Positions 32,559 through 41,754 are shown, counted from the stretch's first letter. The stretch is DNA of 64,000 nt from Frigoribacterium sp. SL97 (GCF_026625765.1 NZ_CP113062.1:248001-312000); one strand, 5' to 3'. Translations and numbers: made by a program. Notes: a model not told the origin generated them from the letters alone.

Positions 32559-33818
32559 ATGGACACCATCCCCGACGACCTGCGCACCTGGGTGCCGCGC
32601 CTCGCGGCCCCCGTCGCCGCCGCGGTCTTCGTGCTGCTGTGGACGATCGCCGAGGCCGGCCGGGGCGAGATCGTCGAGAACGTCGTCCTGTTCGGGCTCT
32701 TCGGCCTGGCCGTCGGCCTCGCGGTCTGGATGCCGTGGACGTCGATCGGCCTGATGGTGACGATCCCGGCCCTGCAGCTCGCCGGCTGGGTGCAGCCCCC
32801 GACGGACACCACCTGGCCCACGTACCTCGCCCTCGCGTTCGTGTCGTTCTTCGCGGCGTTCGCCCGCTCGGTCGCCGTGCGGCTGGTCGCCCTCGCCGCC
32901 GCCGGCCTCGCGTCGGGACTCGCCGCGATCGCGATGGCCGTGCCCACCCTCGCGCGACCGTACGTGTGGTCGTCGTGGGTCGGCGGCGGCCAGGGCACGA
33001 AGACCGACGTGATCACCCTGGCGGCCTCGCTCTTCGGTGCCGCGGCCGCGGCCTGGGCGGTCGGCATCTTCCTCTCGAGCGTGCTGCGGGTCCGCCGCAT
33101 CGGGCAGGTGCTCGAGCGCACCGAGACGCGCTTCCACGAGACGGACTTCGAGCTGCGCCTCGCCCACGACCGTGCCCGGATCTCCCGTGACGTGCACGAC
33201 GCCCTCGCCCACTCGCTGGCGGTGATCGTGTCGCAGGCGCAGGGCGCCCTCGCCTTGTCGGCGACCCGTCCCGAGGTCGTCGAGCAGGCGCTGCGCACGA
33301 TCGCCGACGTCGGCCGCACCTCGTTGGTCGACGTGCGGCACCTGGTCGAGCGCATCCAGCAGGACGCCGACGACGTGACGCCCCGCGAGACCCTCGCCGA
33401 CCTCGACCGACTCGCGACGACGATGCGCGACGTGGGCATGACCGTCACCCTGCGGCACCTCGGCGACGCCTCCGAACTGTTGCCCTCGCAAGAACTCGCG
33501 GTCTTCCGCATCGTGCAGGAGAGCCTGACCAACGCCCTCAAGCACTCCGGCTCGTCGAGCACGGTCGACGTCGCCCTCGACTGGCGGGGGCCCGGCCTCG
33601 CCCTGCTGGTGACGTCGTCGGGCGACGACCCGCTCGTCGCCGCCCGCCGCGGCACCGGCCGGGGCACCGGCATCGCCAGCATGACCGAACGGGCCCGGCT
33701 CGCCGGTGGCTGGCTGACGGCCGAGCTCGGCAACGACGGCGTCTTCGTCGTCACCGCCTTCCTGCCGACTCCCGAACCGATCGGACTCCTGCAGTCCTGG
33801 ACGGAGCAACCCGCATGA
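32559..33818 (+). CDS. Two-component sensor histidine kinase (NarL/DesK type, HisKA_3)
   Basis: 419 aa. Five or six N-terminal membrane segments (1-175), a linker helix, then the DHp site ISRDVHDALAHSL with phospho-acceptor His213, and a HATPase domain with QESLTNALKHSG (N box) and GTGRGTGIASM (G box). The ATG at 32559 has no clear Shine-Dalgarno. Overlaps the response regulator gene. A motif copy lies 43 bp upstream (32516). Confidence 0.9.
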   Translation: MDTIPDDLRTWVPRLAAPVAAAVFVLLWTIAEAGRGEIVENVVLFGLFGLAVGLAVWMPWTSIGLMVTIPALQLAGWVQPPTDTTWPTYLALAFVSFFAAFARSVAVRLVALAAAGLASGLAAIAMAVPTLARPYVWSSWVGGGQGTKTDVITLAASLFGAAAAAWAVGIFLSSVLRVRRIGQVLERTETRFHETDFELRLAHDRARISRDVHDALAHSLAVIVSQAQGALALSATRPEVVEQALRTIADVGRTSLVDVRHLVERIQQDADDVTPRETLADLDRLATTMRDVGMTVTLRHLGDASELLPSQELAVFRIVQESLTNALKHSGSSSTVDVALDWRGPGLALLVTSSGDDPLVAARRGTGRGTGIASMTERARLAGGWLTAELGNDGVFVVTAFLPTPEPIGLLQSWTEQPA

Positions 33819-34552
33819 CCGACGTGACGACCGCGACGACGCGCACCGCGCCTCCCGCCCTCGTGAGGGTGGTCGTCGTCGACGACCAGCCGCTGTTCGC
33901 CTCCGGGCTGCAGATGCTGATCGAGGCGCAAGCCGACCTGGTCTGCGTGGGCACGGCCGTCGACGGGGCGGCCGGGGTCGCCCTGGTCGAGCGTGAGCGG
34001 CCCGACGTCGTGCTGATGGACCTGCGCATGCCCGTGATGAACGGTCTCGAGGCCACCACGCGCATCGTGGCGGCGGCCGGCACCGACCCCGACTCGGCCC
34101 CGCGCGTCGTCGCCCTGACCACGATCCAGCGCGACGAGGCCGTGTTCAGCGCGTTGAAGGCCGGGGCCTACGCGTTCCTCACGAAGGACGCCACGCCCGA
34201 CGAGGTGCTGACGACGATCCGCGCGGCGGCGGCCGGCGAGCCCGTCCCGACCACGGCCGCCGCTCTCGACGTCGTGCACGCGTTCGCCGTGCCGACCCCG
34301 TCGCCGAAGCGGCGGACCGAACCGCTCGAGGTGCTCTCGCCCCGCGAGCGCGAGATCTTCCTGCTCGTGGCACGGGGCCTGAGCAACGCCGAGATCGCCG
34401 AGAGCGCGTGGCTGAGCGAGGCGACGGTCAAGAGCCACGTGCGCGCCGTGCTGCAGAAGCTCGGCATGCGCAACCGCGTGCAGATCGTCGTCTTCGCCTA
34501 CGAGAACGACCTGGTGGGCCCGGCCCGCGACGACGAGGGGGCCACGCGATGA
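33815..34552 (+). CDS. Two-component response regulator, NarL/LuxR family
   Basis: 245 aa. Receiver domain with VVDDQ acid pocket (22-26), phospho-acceptor Asp69 (VVLMDLRMP) and Lys in AFLTKDA; C-terminal LuxR helix-turn-helix LSPREREIFLLVARGLSNAE with EATVKSHVRAVLQKLG. ATG overlaps the kinase stop; its own stop overlaps the next gene. The 14-residue N-terminal extension holds a reverse motif copy (33848). Confidence 0.92.
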   Translation: MTDVTTATTRTAPPALVRVVVVDDQPLFASGLQMLIEAQADLVCVGTAVDGAAGVALVERERPDVVLMDLRMPVMNGLEATTRIVAAAGTDPDSAPRVVALTTIQRDEAVFSALKAGAYAFLTKDATPDEVLTTIRAAAAGEPVPTTAAALDVVHAFAVPTPSPKRRTEPLEVLSPREREIFLLVARGLSNAEIAESAWLSEATVKSHVRAVLQKLGMRNRVQIVVFAYENDLVGPARDDEGATR

Positions 34553-35514
34553 CCGACGAGAAGAACGTCCCGACCCGCGACGTCCCGCCCGGCGGCGTCT
34601 CGCCTCGACAGCGACGCGCGAAGCGGGTGACGCTCGCAGCCGTGGTCGCGGTGGTCGCCGGCGTCGTCGCCTACGGCATCCCGGCCAATGCGGCCTACGC
34701 CCTGCCCGACCTCCCCGAGAAGGACGTCGACGCGTGGACGATGCCGCTCGACCGGTACGTGCCGGTCGGCGAGACCTCGTCGTCCTACGCCCTCCTGCTC
34801 GTCGCGCAGCAGTGCATGGTCTCGGCCGGTCACGACGACTTCGTGGTGCCGTGGCGGGACGTGGCGGCGGGCGACCGGGCGGGCGAGCTGTCGATGAACG
34901 GCTCGCTGCGCCTCCGGGCCTTCGACCTGGCGACGGCCGAGACCCGCGGCTACCACGCCCTGTCGGTCATCGACGCGGGGGCGGCCGCCTGGTCCGAGTT
35001 CTCGTCGCAACCCTGGACGGACGAGAGGTCCGCCCGGTTCGACACCTGCGTGCAGCGCGCCCGCGGGACGGTGCCGTCACTGGACGACTACTCGAACCGC
35101 ACCCAGTCGCTCGTCCGCCTGAACAACGCCGCGTTCGAGGGGGCCCGTGACGACCCCACGGTGACGGCGACCTGGGACGACTGGCGCGGGTGCATGCAGG
35201 ACGCCCGGGTGGGCGACGTGGCCTCCGACCCGTCGGGCATGCCGACCCTCGAGATGGCCGACCGGTTCGAGACGCTCGACTCGAGCACGTCGCCGACCGA
35301 CGACGAGATCGAGATCGCGACGGCCGACGCCCGGTGCCGTGAGTCCTCCGGCTACCGCGACGCCCTCTACGAGGCCGAGTGGCAGCGACAACTCACCGTG
35401 CCGCACGACGACGGCGAGCTGCTCTCCGGGATCGACACGGCGGCCCTGGCCGCGGACAACGCGGAGATCCGGCGGGTGCTGGCCGAGCTCACCCCACCGC
35501 AGCCACCGTCCTGA
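34549..35514 (+). CDS. Secreted or membrane-anchored hypothetical protein co-transcribed with the two-component system
   Basis: 321 aa. Basic N-terminus then one hydrophobic segment (VTLAAVVAVVAGVVAYGIPA), the rest extracytoplasmic with four cysteines (QQCMVS, DTCVQRA, WRGCMQD, DARCRESS) able to form two disulfides. ATG overlaps the regulator stop (ATGA). Family not recognised. As third gene of the cistron it may be the sensed component or the output of the kinase/regulator pair. Confidence 0.75.
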   Translation: MTDEKNVPTRDVPPGGVSPRQRRAKRVTLAAVVAVVAGVVAYGIPANAAYALPDLPEKDVDAWTMPLDRYVPVGETSSSYALLLVAQQCMVSAGHDDFVVPWRDVAAGDRAGELSMNGSLRLRAFDLATAETRGYHALSVIDAGAAAWSEFSSQPWTDERSARFDTCVQRARGTVPSLDDYSNRTQSLVRLNNAAFEGARDDPTVTATWDDWRGCMQDARVGDVASDPSGMPTLEMADRFETLDSSTSPTDDEIEIATADARCRESSGYRDALYEAEWQRQLTVPHDDGELLSGIDTAALAADNAEIRRVLAELTPPQPPS

Positions 35515-35557
35515 CCCGCCCCCTCCTCGAGGGACTGGGAAACCGGTCGGCCAGTAT

Positions 35558-36235
35558 CTAAACTGGGTCCACAGAGGACACGTCGGGGGACGGGGGAACA
35601 TCCGACGGCCTGATCAGCGGGGGCAACGAGCTGGTCAGGCCTTCGTGCCCGGGGGCCACGACCGTCGGCAGCACGAACGCCCACATGTCGCGCAGCCGGT
35701 CGAAGAGGTCGGCGCGGGCGGTCAGGGCCTGCGACACGATGTGCACGCCGGCGTACGACCCGACGACGAAGCGGGCGACGCTCTCGACGTCGGTGTCGGC
35801 CCGGAAGTCGCCCTCGGCGACCGCGCGCTCGACGAGCCCCGAGATCTGGGCCTGCCAGTCGAGGTACGGGTGCTCGACCCGGAGGTCGCGGCTCGGCGAC
35901 TGGGTGGTCAGACGGATGCCCGCCGTCACGAGCACCTCGGTGGTGAGCTGCGTGGCGAGCGACGCGCACGAGAGCATGAGCGCCTCGGCACCGCTGCCCG
36001 CGGTCTCGGACACCCGGTCGGCGTAGGCGCGCGAGAGCGCGTGCTGCTCGGCGATGACCGCGTTCGCGAGGTCGGCCTTCGAGCGGAAGTGGAAGTAGAG
36101 CGCACCCTTGGTCACGGTGGCGGTCTCGGCGACGAGGTCGAGCGAGGCCTCGCTGTAGCCGTGCTCGTCGAAGACGACGGCGGCCCCTCGGATGATGGCG
36201 GCGCGGGTCGCCTGGGCACGTTTCTGCTGGGGCAT
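35558..36235 (-). CDS. TetR-family regulator resembling gamma-butyrolactone receptors (ScbR/ArpA)
   Basis: 225 aa. The N-terminal helix-turn-helix KRAQATRAAIIRGAAVVFDE through TATVTKGALYFHFRSKADLA closely follows the ScbR/ArpA consensus (VTKGALYFHF, SK-x-x-LA). The C-terminal ligand domain has LVTAGIRLTTQSP, where butyrolactone receptors have a similar segment. ATG at 36235 with GGAGAGA upstream. No afsA-like synthase is in the window. The upstream 237 bp (36236-36472) show no clear palindromic ARE box. Confidence 0.75.
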   Translation of the reverse strand: MPQQKRAQATRAAIIRGAAVVFDEHGYSEASLDLVAETATVTKGALYFHFRSKADLANAVIAEQHALSRAYADRVSETAGSGAEALMLSCASLATQLTTEVLVTAGIRLTTQSPSRDLRVEHPYLDWQAQISGLVERAVAEGDFRADTDVESVARFVVGSYAGVHIVSQALTARADLFDRLRDMWAFVLPTVVAPGHEGLTSSLPPLIRPSDVPPSPDVSSVDPV

Positions 36236-36472
36236 CGGGTGGGTCTCTCCTGCGGGTCGAGACGGTGCCCCTGCGAGGCACCGCACGGCCGCCCCCCGCC
36301 GGCCGCTGCACACGTTACCGGGGCGACCTGCGCCCTCCGACCGTCGCCGGGGTACGCGTGGCGAAGCGTTTCGGGGTACGACCGACCGGTCCGCCTGCGG
36401 CTCGTCGGGGCCCGCAGATCACCACGTGCCGCTCACGATCTCAGGCGAGTGCCATGCAGATGAAGAAGCCCG

Positions 36473-37444
36473 TCACCGCCTGAGGGACGACCCGGGAGGC
36501 GCGGTGTCGGTCTCGGGGACGGGCACCGGCTCGGGCGGGGCGACCCGCGCCTCCTCGGGGTCGCCGTCCGCGGCGCGGGCTCTCGGCACCCGGCTGGCGT
36601 AGAGCACGCCGCCGACCACCGCGACGCCGGCGACGAGCTCGACCAGGTCGGGCACCTCGCCGAACGCCAGCCACGAGGCCAGCACGCCGACCACGGGCAC
36701 GAGCATCGAGAACGGTGCGACGGTGGCCGAGGGGTAGACCGAGAGCAGGCGCGTCCAGATGCCGTAGCCCACGACCGAGGCGATCAGCACGAGGTAGAGC
36801 AGGCAGAGCACCGACGGCAGCGCCTCGAGCGTGAAGACCGTGCCGAGGCTCTCACCGATGCGCTCGGGGCCCTCGACGACGAACGACAGGGCGAGCATCG
36901 GCACCGGCGCGACGATCGACATCCACAGCGTCAGGTGCATCGGGTTGGGCGGCGCGGCCCGTCGGACGGCCACGTTGCCGATCGCCCAGCCGAGCGCGCC
37001 GCACAGCGTCAGCACGACGGGGAGCAACGCGGCGACCTGCGACCGGTGCCCCGCGATGACGACGAGCCCCACCACCGCGATGCCGATGCCGATCGCCTGT
37101 CGGCGGGTGATGCGCTCTCGCAGCCAGAAGCCGGCGATCACGACCGTGAACGGCGCCGACGCCTGCAGGACGAGTGAGGCGAGACCCGAGGGCATGCCCG
37201 CCGCGATGCCGAGGTAGAGGAACGCGAACTGCAGCATGCCGAGCGTCGCCCCCACGAGCAGGAGGCGCGACCACGGGATCGCCGGACGCGGCACCAGCAG
37301 CACGGTCGGCACCGCGAGCAACGTGAAGCGCAGCGCCACGAGCAGGAACGGCGGGAAGTGCTCGAGGGCGATCGCGGTCACGGGGAAGTTGATGCCCCAG
37401 CAGACGGCGACGACGAGGGCGAGGAGGCGGTCACGGACGGTCAC
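36473..37444 (-). CDS. EamA/DMT-family transporter
   Basis: 323 aa, ten hydrophobic segments in two EamA repeats; first repeat starts LVVAVCWGINFPVTAIALEH with the typical W-G-x-N-F. Two motif copies (36495 and 36547) encode parts of the C-terminal tail (EEARVA and TAPPG), which lies beyond the last helix. Divergent from a LysR regulator with 71 bp between starts, a common exporter/regulator pairing. Substrate unknown. Confidence 0.85.
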   Translation of the reverse strand: MTVRDRLLALVVAVCWGINFPVTAIALEHFPPFLLVALRFTLLAVPTVLLVPRPAIPWSRLLLVGATLGMLQFAFLYLGIAAGMPSGLASLVLQASAPFTVVIAGFWLRERITRRQAIGIGIAVVGLVVIAGHRSQVAALLPVVLTLCGALGWAIGNVAVRRAAPPNPMHLTLWMSIVAPVPMLALSFVVEGPERIGESLGTVFTLEALPSVLCLLYLVLIASVVGYGIWTRLLSVYPSATVAPFSMLVPVVGVLASWLAFGEVPDLVELVAGVAVVGGVLYASRVPRARAADGDPEEARVAPPEPVPVPETDTAPPGSSLRR

Positions 37445-37515
37445 GTCTCCATCGTGGCGTGCCCGACCGTTCAGGACCAGCGCAGATCCCCGCGTGCACT
37501 TTGTAGGCTGCCTTC

Positions 37516-38415
37516 ATGGACCTGTCCCATCTCGACCTGCTGCGGGAACTCGCCGACCGCGGCAGCGTCACCGCCGTCGCGACCGCCACGCACCGCTCGC
37601 CCAGCGCCGTGTCGCAGCAGCTGAAGACGGTGCAGCGTCAGCTCGGGGTCGAGCTCGTCCGTCGCGTCGGCCGGGGCGTCGTGCTCACGGAGGAGGGCCG
37701 GGCGCTGGCCCGGGCGTCGGTCGGGGTCGCGACCGCGGTCGCCGAGGCCGAGGCGGCGTTCGACGCCGTCCGCGGAGGCACAGGTGGCGTCGTGCGGGTG
37801 TCCGTGTTCGCCTCGGCGGCCGAGCTCCTGCTGCCCGGAGTGCTGCACCGCATGCGGTCGCACCCGGGCATCGAGCTCGACGTGGCCGACCGCGACGTCT
37901 CCGAGGACGAGTTCGCCCCGCTGACGGCGGACTTCGACGTGGTGCTCGCCCACCGGTCGGACGGCGTGCTGCCGCCGGGCCGAGGCTCGACGACCGTCGT
38001 GTCGCTGCTGCGCGAACCGCTCGAGGTCGCCCTCCCCCTCGGCCACCGACTGGCCGACCGCAGTCGGGTGGCCGTCGACGACGTCATCCGCGAGCCGTGG
38101 ATCGGCGTGCCCGAGGGCTACCCGATCGACCGCGTGCTGGTGTCGATGGCCCTGCAGTCGGGCGTCGCACCCGAGGTCGTCCACCGCACGGTGCACCTGC
38201 CTCTGATCGAGAACCTCGTGGCGGGCGGCCACGGGGTCGCCCTCGTCCCGCGTCACACGTCGGCCTCGCGGGCGCCCGGTCGGTTCCACCTCGCGACGCT
38301 CGAGAACGTCCGCGCCGGGCGCCACCTCGAGGCGCTGATGCGACCCGACCGGGCGGCCCGGCCGGCCGTCCGCACCGTCGTCGACGAGATCCGGGCCGAA
38401 GCCGCGTCGATCTGA
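37516..38415 (+). CDS. LysR-family transcriptional regulator
   Basis: 299 aa. N-terminal winged helix (LDLLRELADRGSVTAVATAT, then SPSAVSQQLKTVQRQLGVEL) and a type 2 periplasmic-binding effector domain from about residue 90. Probably regulates the divergent EamA transporter gene; the effector may be the exported metabolite. Confidence 0.88.
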   Translation: MDLSHLDLLRELADRGSVTAVATATHRSPSAVSQQLKTVQRQLGVELVRRVGRGVVLTEEGRALARASVGVATAVAEAEAAFDAVRGGTGGVVRVSVFASAAELLLPGVLHRMRSHPGIELDVADRDVSEDEFAPLTADFDVVLAHRSDGVLPPGRGSTTVVSLLREPLEVALPLGHRLADRSRVAVDDVIREPWIGVPEGYPIDRVLVSMALQSGVAPEVVHRTVHLPLIENLVAGGHGVALVPRHTSASRAPGRFHLATLENVRAGRHLEALMRPDRAARPAVRTVVDEIRAEAASI

Positions 38416-38476
38416 CGAACCGATGGACGAGGCGCGCGAAGTCTCCTCGCCGTCTTGTGACACGGACCTCTCGGGC

Positions 38477-38492
38477 GTACAATTTCCTGTAC
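38477..38492. promoter_or_regulatory. Inverted repeat upstream of yefM/yoeB (autoregulatory operator candidate)
   Basis: GTACA-ATTTCC-TGTAC, a perfect 5-bp inverted repeat 12 bp before the antitoxin start. Known YefM operators contain TGTACA-type cores. The A+T-rich centre may double as the -10 region. Confidence 0.65.
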
Positions 38493-38504
38493 TCAGGAGG
38501 AACG

Positions 38505-38756
38505 ATGAAGACACTCACCTATTCCGAGTCGCGGGCGAACTACGCAGCGACGCTCGACGCGGTCATCGACGATCGCGAAGAGGTCGTCATCACCCGCGCC
38601 GGGCACGATCCCGTCGTGCTCGTCGCGCTTGACGACTACGAGTCGTTGAAAGAGGCGGCCTACCTCTTGCGCAGCCCGGCCAACGCGCGGCGCCTGCTCG
38701 GCGCGATCGAGCGTCTGAGCGAGGGCGGCGGGAGCGAGCGAGAACTGCACGGATGA
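38505..38756 (+). CDS. yefM: Antitoxin of the Phd/YefM family
   Basis: 83 aa. N-terminal DNA-binding fold MKTLTYSESRANYAATLDAV with EEVVITRAGHDPVVLVALDD, and a C-terminal toxin-binding helix (RRLLGAIERLSEG). AGGAGG precedes the ATG. The stop overlaps the toxin start (ATGA). Represses its own operon and neutralises the partner RNase; both are known for the family. Confidence 0.9.
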   Translation: MKTLTYSESRANYAATLDAVIDDREEVVITRAGHDPVVLVALDDYESLKEAAYLLRSPANARRLLGAIERLSEGGGSERELHG

Positions 38757-39013
38757 GGATCGTCTTCGACGACGACGCCTGGGACGACCACGTGTACTGG
38801 CAGACGCAAGACCGGAAGGTGCTGAAGCGCATCAACACCCTGATCCGCGACATCGAACGCAACGGGAACGAAGGCATCGGCAAGCCCGAGGCCTTGAAGC
38901 ACGGCTTCCACGGATTCTGGTCTCGCCGCATCACCGACGAGCACAGGTTGGTCTACAAGGTGACCGAGACGGACGTCCTGATCGCGCAGTGCCGCTACCA
39001 GTACTCGAGCTGA
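38753..39013 (+). CDS. yoeB: Txe/YoeB-family toxin with His83 replaced by Gln
   Basis: 86 aa. A ribosome-dependent mRNA endoribonuclease family. Numbering matches E. coli YoeB: Glu46 (KPEALKH) and Arg65 (DEHRLVYK) are present, but the C-terminal CRYHY reads CRYQYSS, so the third catalytic residue His83 is Gln. The enzyme may be weakened, or Gln may serve. It ends 10 bp from the stop of the convergent peptidase gene. Confidence 0.88.
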   Translation: MRIVFDDDAWDDHVYWQTQDRKVLKRINTLIRDIERNGNEGIGKPEALKHGFHGFWSRRITDEHRLVYKVTETDVLIAQCRYQYSS

Positions 39014-39023
39014 ACTCGGGTCG

Positions 39024-40316
39024 TCAGCGGACGCCCTTCGACGCGAGGAAGACCACGGGGTCGGTCGGGACGCCGCCCTGCCGCACCTCGAGGTGCAGGT
39101 GGCAGCCGGTCGAGCCGCCCGAGGTGCCGACGCCGGCGATGTTCTGGCCGGCCGCGACCTGCTGGCCGACCGAGACGTAGATGCCGTTGCGTTCCATGTG
39201 GGCGTAGGCGCTGCTGACCCCGCCGCCGTGGTCCACGACGATCAGGTTGCCGTAGCCGCTCGACGGCCCGGCGTAGCTGACGCGACCGGCCGAGACCGAG
39301 TAGATCGGCGTGCCGCAGGAGGCCCCGAAGTCGGCTCCGGCGTGCAGCTTGTACTCGCCCGTGATCGGGTGGATGCGGTAGCCGTAGGCCTGGTACGAGC
39401 CGAACGCGCGGATGGCGGCGACCCACCCGGTGCCCGGGTCGGGCACGGTGACGCCCGGGCCGGGACCGCCCGTGCCCGGCGCGACGGGGCCCGTGCCACC
39501 ACCCGCGGCGGGGGCGGGACGCGCAGCGGCGGCGGCGGCCGCAGCCGCGGCCGCCTGTGCCTGCGCGTAGGCCTGCTCGAGCGTCATGCGGTCGTCCTCG
39601 AGCAGGGCGACCTGGGCGGCGAGGGTGGCCTTCTCGTCGTCGACGGCCGCGAGGTCGGCCTCGGCCGTCACGCTGGCCGCGGCCGCCTCGTCGAGTGCGG
39701 TCTGCGCGTCGGCCGCGAGCCGGTCGCGTTCGGCGAGCGCCACGGCGGCCTGGTCGGCCAGCGAGGTCGCGAGGTTGTCGGCGGCCTGGGCCCGCTCGCG
39801 GAGGCGACCGACGTTCTCGCCCAGCTTGCTCGACAGGCTCAGCCCCTTGAGCACCTCTTGGGCGCCGTCGCCGGCCGCGAGCAGGTCGCCCACCATGCCC
39901 CCGCTGCCGGGGCGGGCCAGCAGGGCGGCGGCCTGGCCGACGACCCGTCGTGAGGAGTCGGCGGTCTCGCGGGCCTCGGCCCGGCGCGTCTCGAGCCGCT
40001 CGTGCCGTGCGGTCGCCTCGTCGACGGCGGCCTGGGCCTCGCCCAGCACGCGTCCGGCCTCGTCCGCCGAGGTGCGGGCGGCCTCGGCACGGGCCGAGGC
40101 CGCGTCGAGCGCCGTCTGCAGGTCGGTGAGCGCCTTCTTCTTGGCGGATTCGTCGTCGCGGGCGGCGAGGACGGCCTGCCAGGTCGGGGCGGCGGCGATC
40201 GCTCGGTCGGGGACGAGGAGCGTGGCGAGCACGGCCAGCACGAGGGCGACGGTGGTCGCCGACGTCCGGCGGCGGAGGGGGCTCGAGAGGGGAACGGGGC
40301 GGACGGAGTGGGACAT
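39024..40316 (-). CDS. Secreted M23-family peptidase with coiled coil
   Basis: 430 aa. Signal peptide (VALVLAVLATLLVPDRAIAA), a long Ala/Glu/Asp-rich coiled coil (about 45-265, EnvC-like), a poly-Ala then Gly/Pro linker, and a C-terminal LytM domain with HAGADFGASCGTPIYSVSAG (H-x3-D) and GCHLHLEVRQGG (HxH). Zinc ligands are intact, so it should cut peptidoglycan cross-links. ATG at 40316. Confidence 0.9.
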   Translation of the reverse strand: MSHSVRPVPLSSPLRRRTSATTVALVLAVLATLLVPDRAIAAAPTWQAVLAARDDESAKKKALTDLQTALDAASARAEAARTSADEAGRVLGEAQAAVDEATARHERLETRRAEARETADSSRRVVGQAAALLARPGSGGMVGDLLAAGDGAQEVLKGLSLSSKLGENVGRLRERAQAADNLATSLADQAAVALAERDRLAADAQTALDEAAAASVTAEADLAAVDDEKATLAAQVALLEDDRMTLEQAYAQAQAAAAAAAAAAARPAPAAGGGTGPVAPGTGGPGPGVTVPDPGTGWVAAIRAFGSYQAYGYRIHPITGEYKLHAGADFGASCGTPIYSVSAGRVSYAGPSSGYGNLIVVDHGGGVSSAYAHMERNGIYVSVGQQVAAGQNIAGVGTSGGSTGCHLHLEVRQGGVPTDPVVFLASKGVR

Positions 40317-40652
40317 GGCTCTCTGTCTGTCTGGTGCACGCGTCGCGTGCGGTGGTGCAGGGGCGTCCGCGCTCGGGCCTCGCGGAGCACCCACACTACC
40401 GAGGCGCTCCGGGACGGAAGCGGCGCGCTCGCCCCGCACCGCGCCTCCTCGGGGCGGTCGCCGGGCTGGGGACGAGACGTCGACGCGGCGCCGTCAGCGA
40501 TGCCGACGCCTCGGCGACGCGGCGCCGACCCGGCGCCCGCGAGGTACGGTCGTGTCCCCCTTTCGGCCCCTGTGCGTCGGCCGGCATCCGTGGTCGACTG
40601 TCCCTTCCACCACCGTCGGGGCAGCTCCCCGAGTGCGCCGAGAGAGGCGCAG
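40317..40652. other. Divergent gap between M23 peptidase and GH6 cellulase
   Basis: 336 bp. Holds one reverse motif copy (40441) and a G+C-rich stretch with GGCGCCG ... CGGCGCC at about 40492-40532. No small gene was seen. Promoters for both flanking genes must lie here; none is clear. Confidence 0.5.
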
Positions 40653-41723
40653 ATGGCATCGTCCCGACCGGCCCGCACCACCCTCGGCCTGATCGCCGCG
40701 GCCGCCGTCGTCCTGCTGACCGCGTGCTCGTCGGGCGACGCCACCCGTCCGACGCCGACGGGCGCACCGGCCACGCCGACGCCGACCCCGACGTCGCAGG
40801 CGACCCGGGTGACGCCCGAGACGATCCGCACGGCTCCGTCCGGCACGGTGTTCCACGGGGGCATCGCGCTCGAGCCGAACTCGCTGGCGATCCGGGCCGA
40901 GGCCACGCTGAGCGCCGACGGCGAGACGGACGCCGCGCGGGCCGCGGCCCTCATCGCGGAGCGCCCCGTGGCGATGTGGATCGGCGACGGCTACGACGAC
41001 GCCCAGCTCGTGAAGGTGATCACCGACTACCTGGCCGCCGCCGAGGGCCAGGGGGCGACGCCCGTGTTCGTCACCTACGCGATCCCCGACCGGGACTGCG
41101 GCAACTACTCGGCCGGCGGCTTGTCCGTCGAGCGCTACCCCGCCTGGAACGCGACCATCGCGGCCACCCTCGCCGGGCACCGGGCCGTCGTCATCGTCGA
41201 ACCCGACTCGCTCGGCATCCTGAGCCGGTGTCCGCAGCTGGCCGACACGCGCCTCCCCCTGCTGAAGCAGGCCGTCGCCGACTTCGCGGCGGCCGGCGTG
41301 CCCGCCTACCTCGACGGCGGCAACTCGCACTGGGTGCCGCCCGAGGTGATGGCCGAGCGGCTCGAGGCGGCGGGCGTCGCCCAGGCCCGCGGCTTCTTCA
41401 CCAACGTCGCGGGCTTCTACCCCGTGGGCGACGAGCAGCCCTACGCCGAGGAGGTCGCGGCGATGACGGGCGGCAGCCGCTACGTGATCGACGTGTCCCG
41501 CAACGGCCGCGGCTGGAAGGGGACGTGGTGCAACCCCGAGGACGTCGGCCTCGGCCAGGACCCCCGCGTGGTGTCCGACGACGGCCGCCTCGACGCCCTG
41601 CTCTGGGTCAAGACGCCCGGCATCAGCGACGGCACCTGCAACGACGGCCCCCCGGCCGGTGAGTGGTACCCGTCGTACGCCGAGATGCTCGTCGACCGCC
41701 GCCCCGAGTGGGCCCGCAGCTGA
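40653..41723 (+). CDS. Glycoside hydrolase family 6 (endoglucanase/cellulase), lipoprotein
   Basis: 356 aa. Lipobox LLTAC at residues 21-25, a TP-rich linker, then the GH6 barrel: PVAMWIGDGYDD, the acid region FVTYAIPDRDCGNYSAGG, VIVEPDSLGIL, LDGGNSHWVPP, VIDVSRNGRGWKG and WVKTPGISDGTC. Cleaves beta-1,4-glucan with inversion. Cys pairs (RDC ... SRC, GTWC ... GTC) are conserved. Cell-attached rather than free because of the lipobox. AGAGAGG precedes the ATG. Confidence 0.92.
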   Translation: MASSRPARTTLGLIAAAAVVLLTACSSGDATRPTPTGAPATPTPTPTSQATRVTPETIRTAPSGTVFHGGIALEPNSLAIRAEATLSADGETDAARAAALIAERPVAMWIGDGYDDAQLVKVITDYLAAAEGQGATPVFVTYAIPDRDCGNYSAGGLSVERYPAWNATIAATLAGHRAVVIVEPDSLGILSRCPQLADTRLPLLKQAVADFAAAGVPAYLDGGNSHWVPPEVMAERLEAAGVAQARGFFTNVAGFYPVGDEQPYAEEVAAMTGGSRYVIDVSRNGRGWKGTWCNPEDVGLGQDPRVVSDDGRLDALLWVKTPGISDGTCNDGPPAGEWYPSYAEMLVDRRPEWARS

Positions 41724-41754
41724 CGCACGGTCGGCCGGCCCGCCCCGGGACCGC

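Noticed and set aside
36456..36485. Short frame ATG-CAG-ATG-AAG (MQMKKPVTA) before the EamA gene end
   Set aside because: Only nine codons, no ribosome site, overlapping the end of the EamA gene on the other strand.
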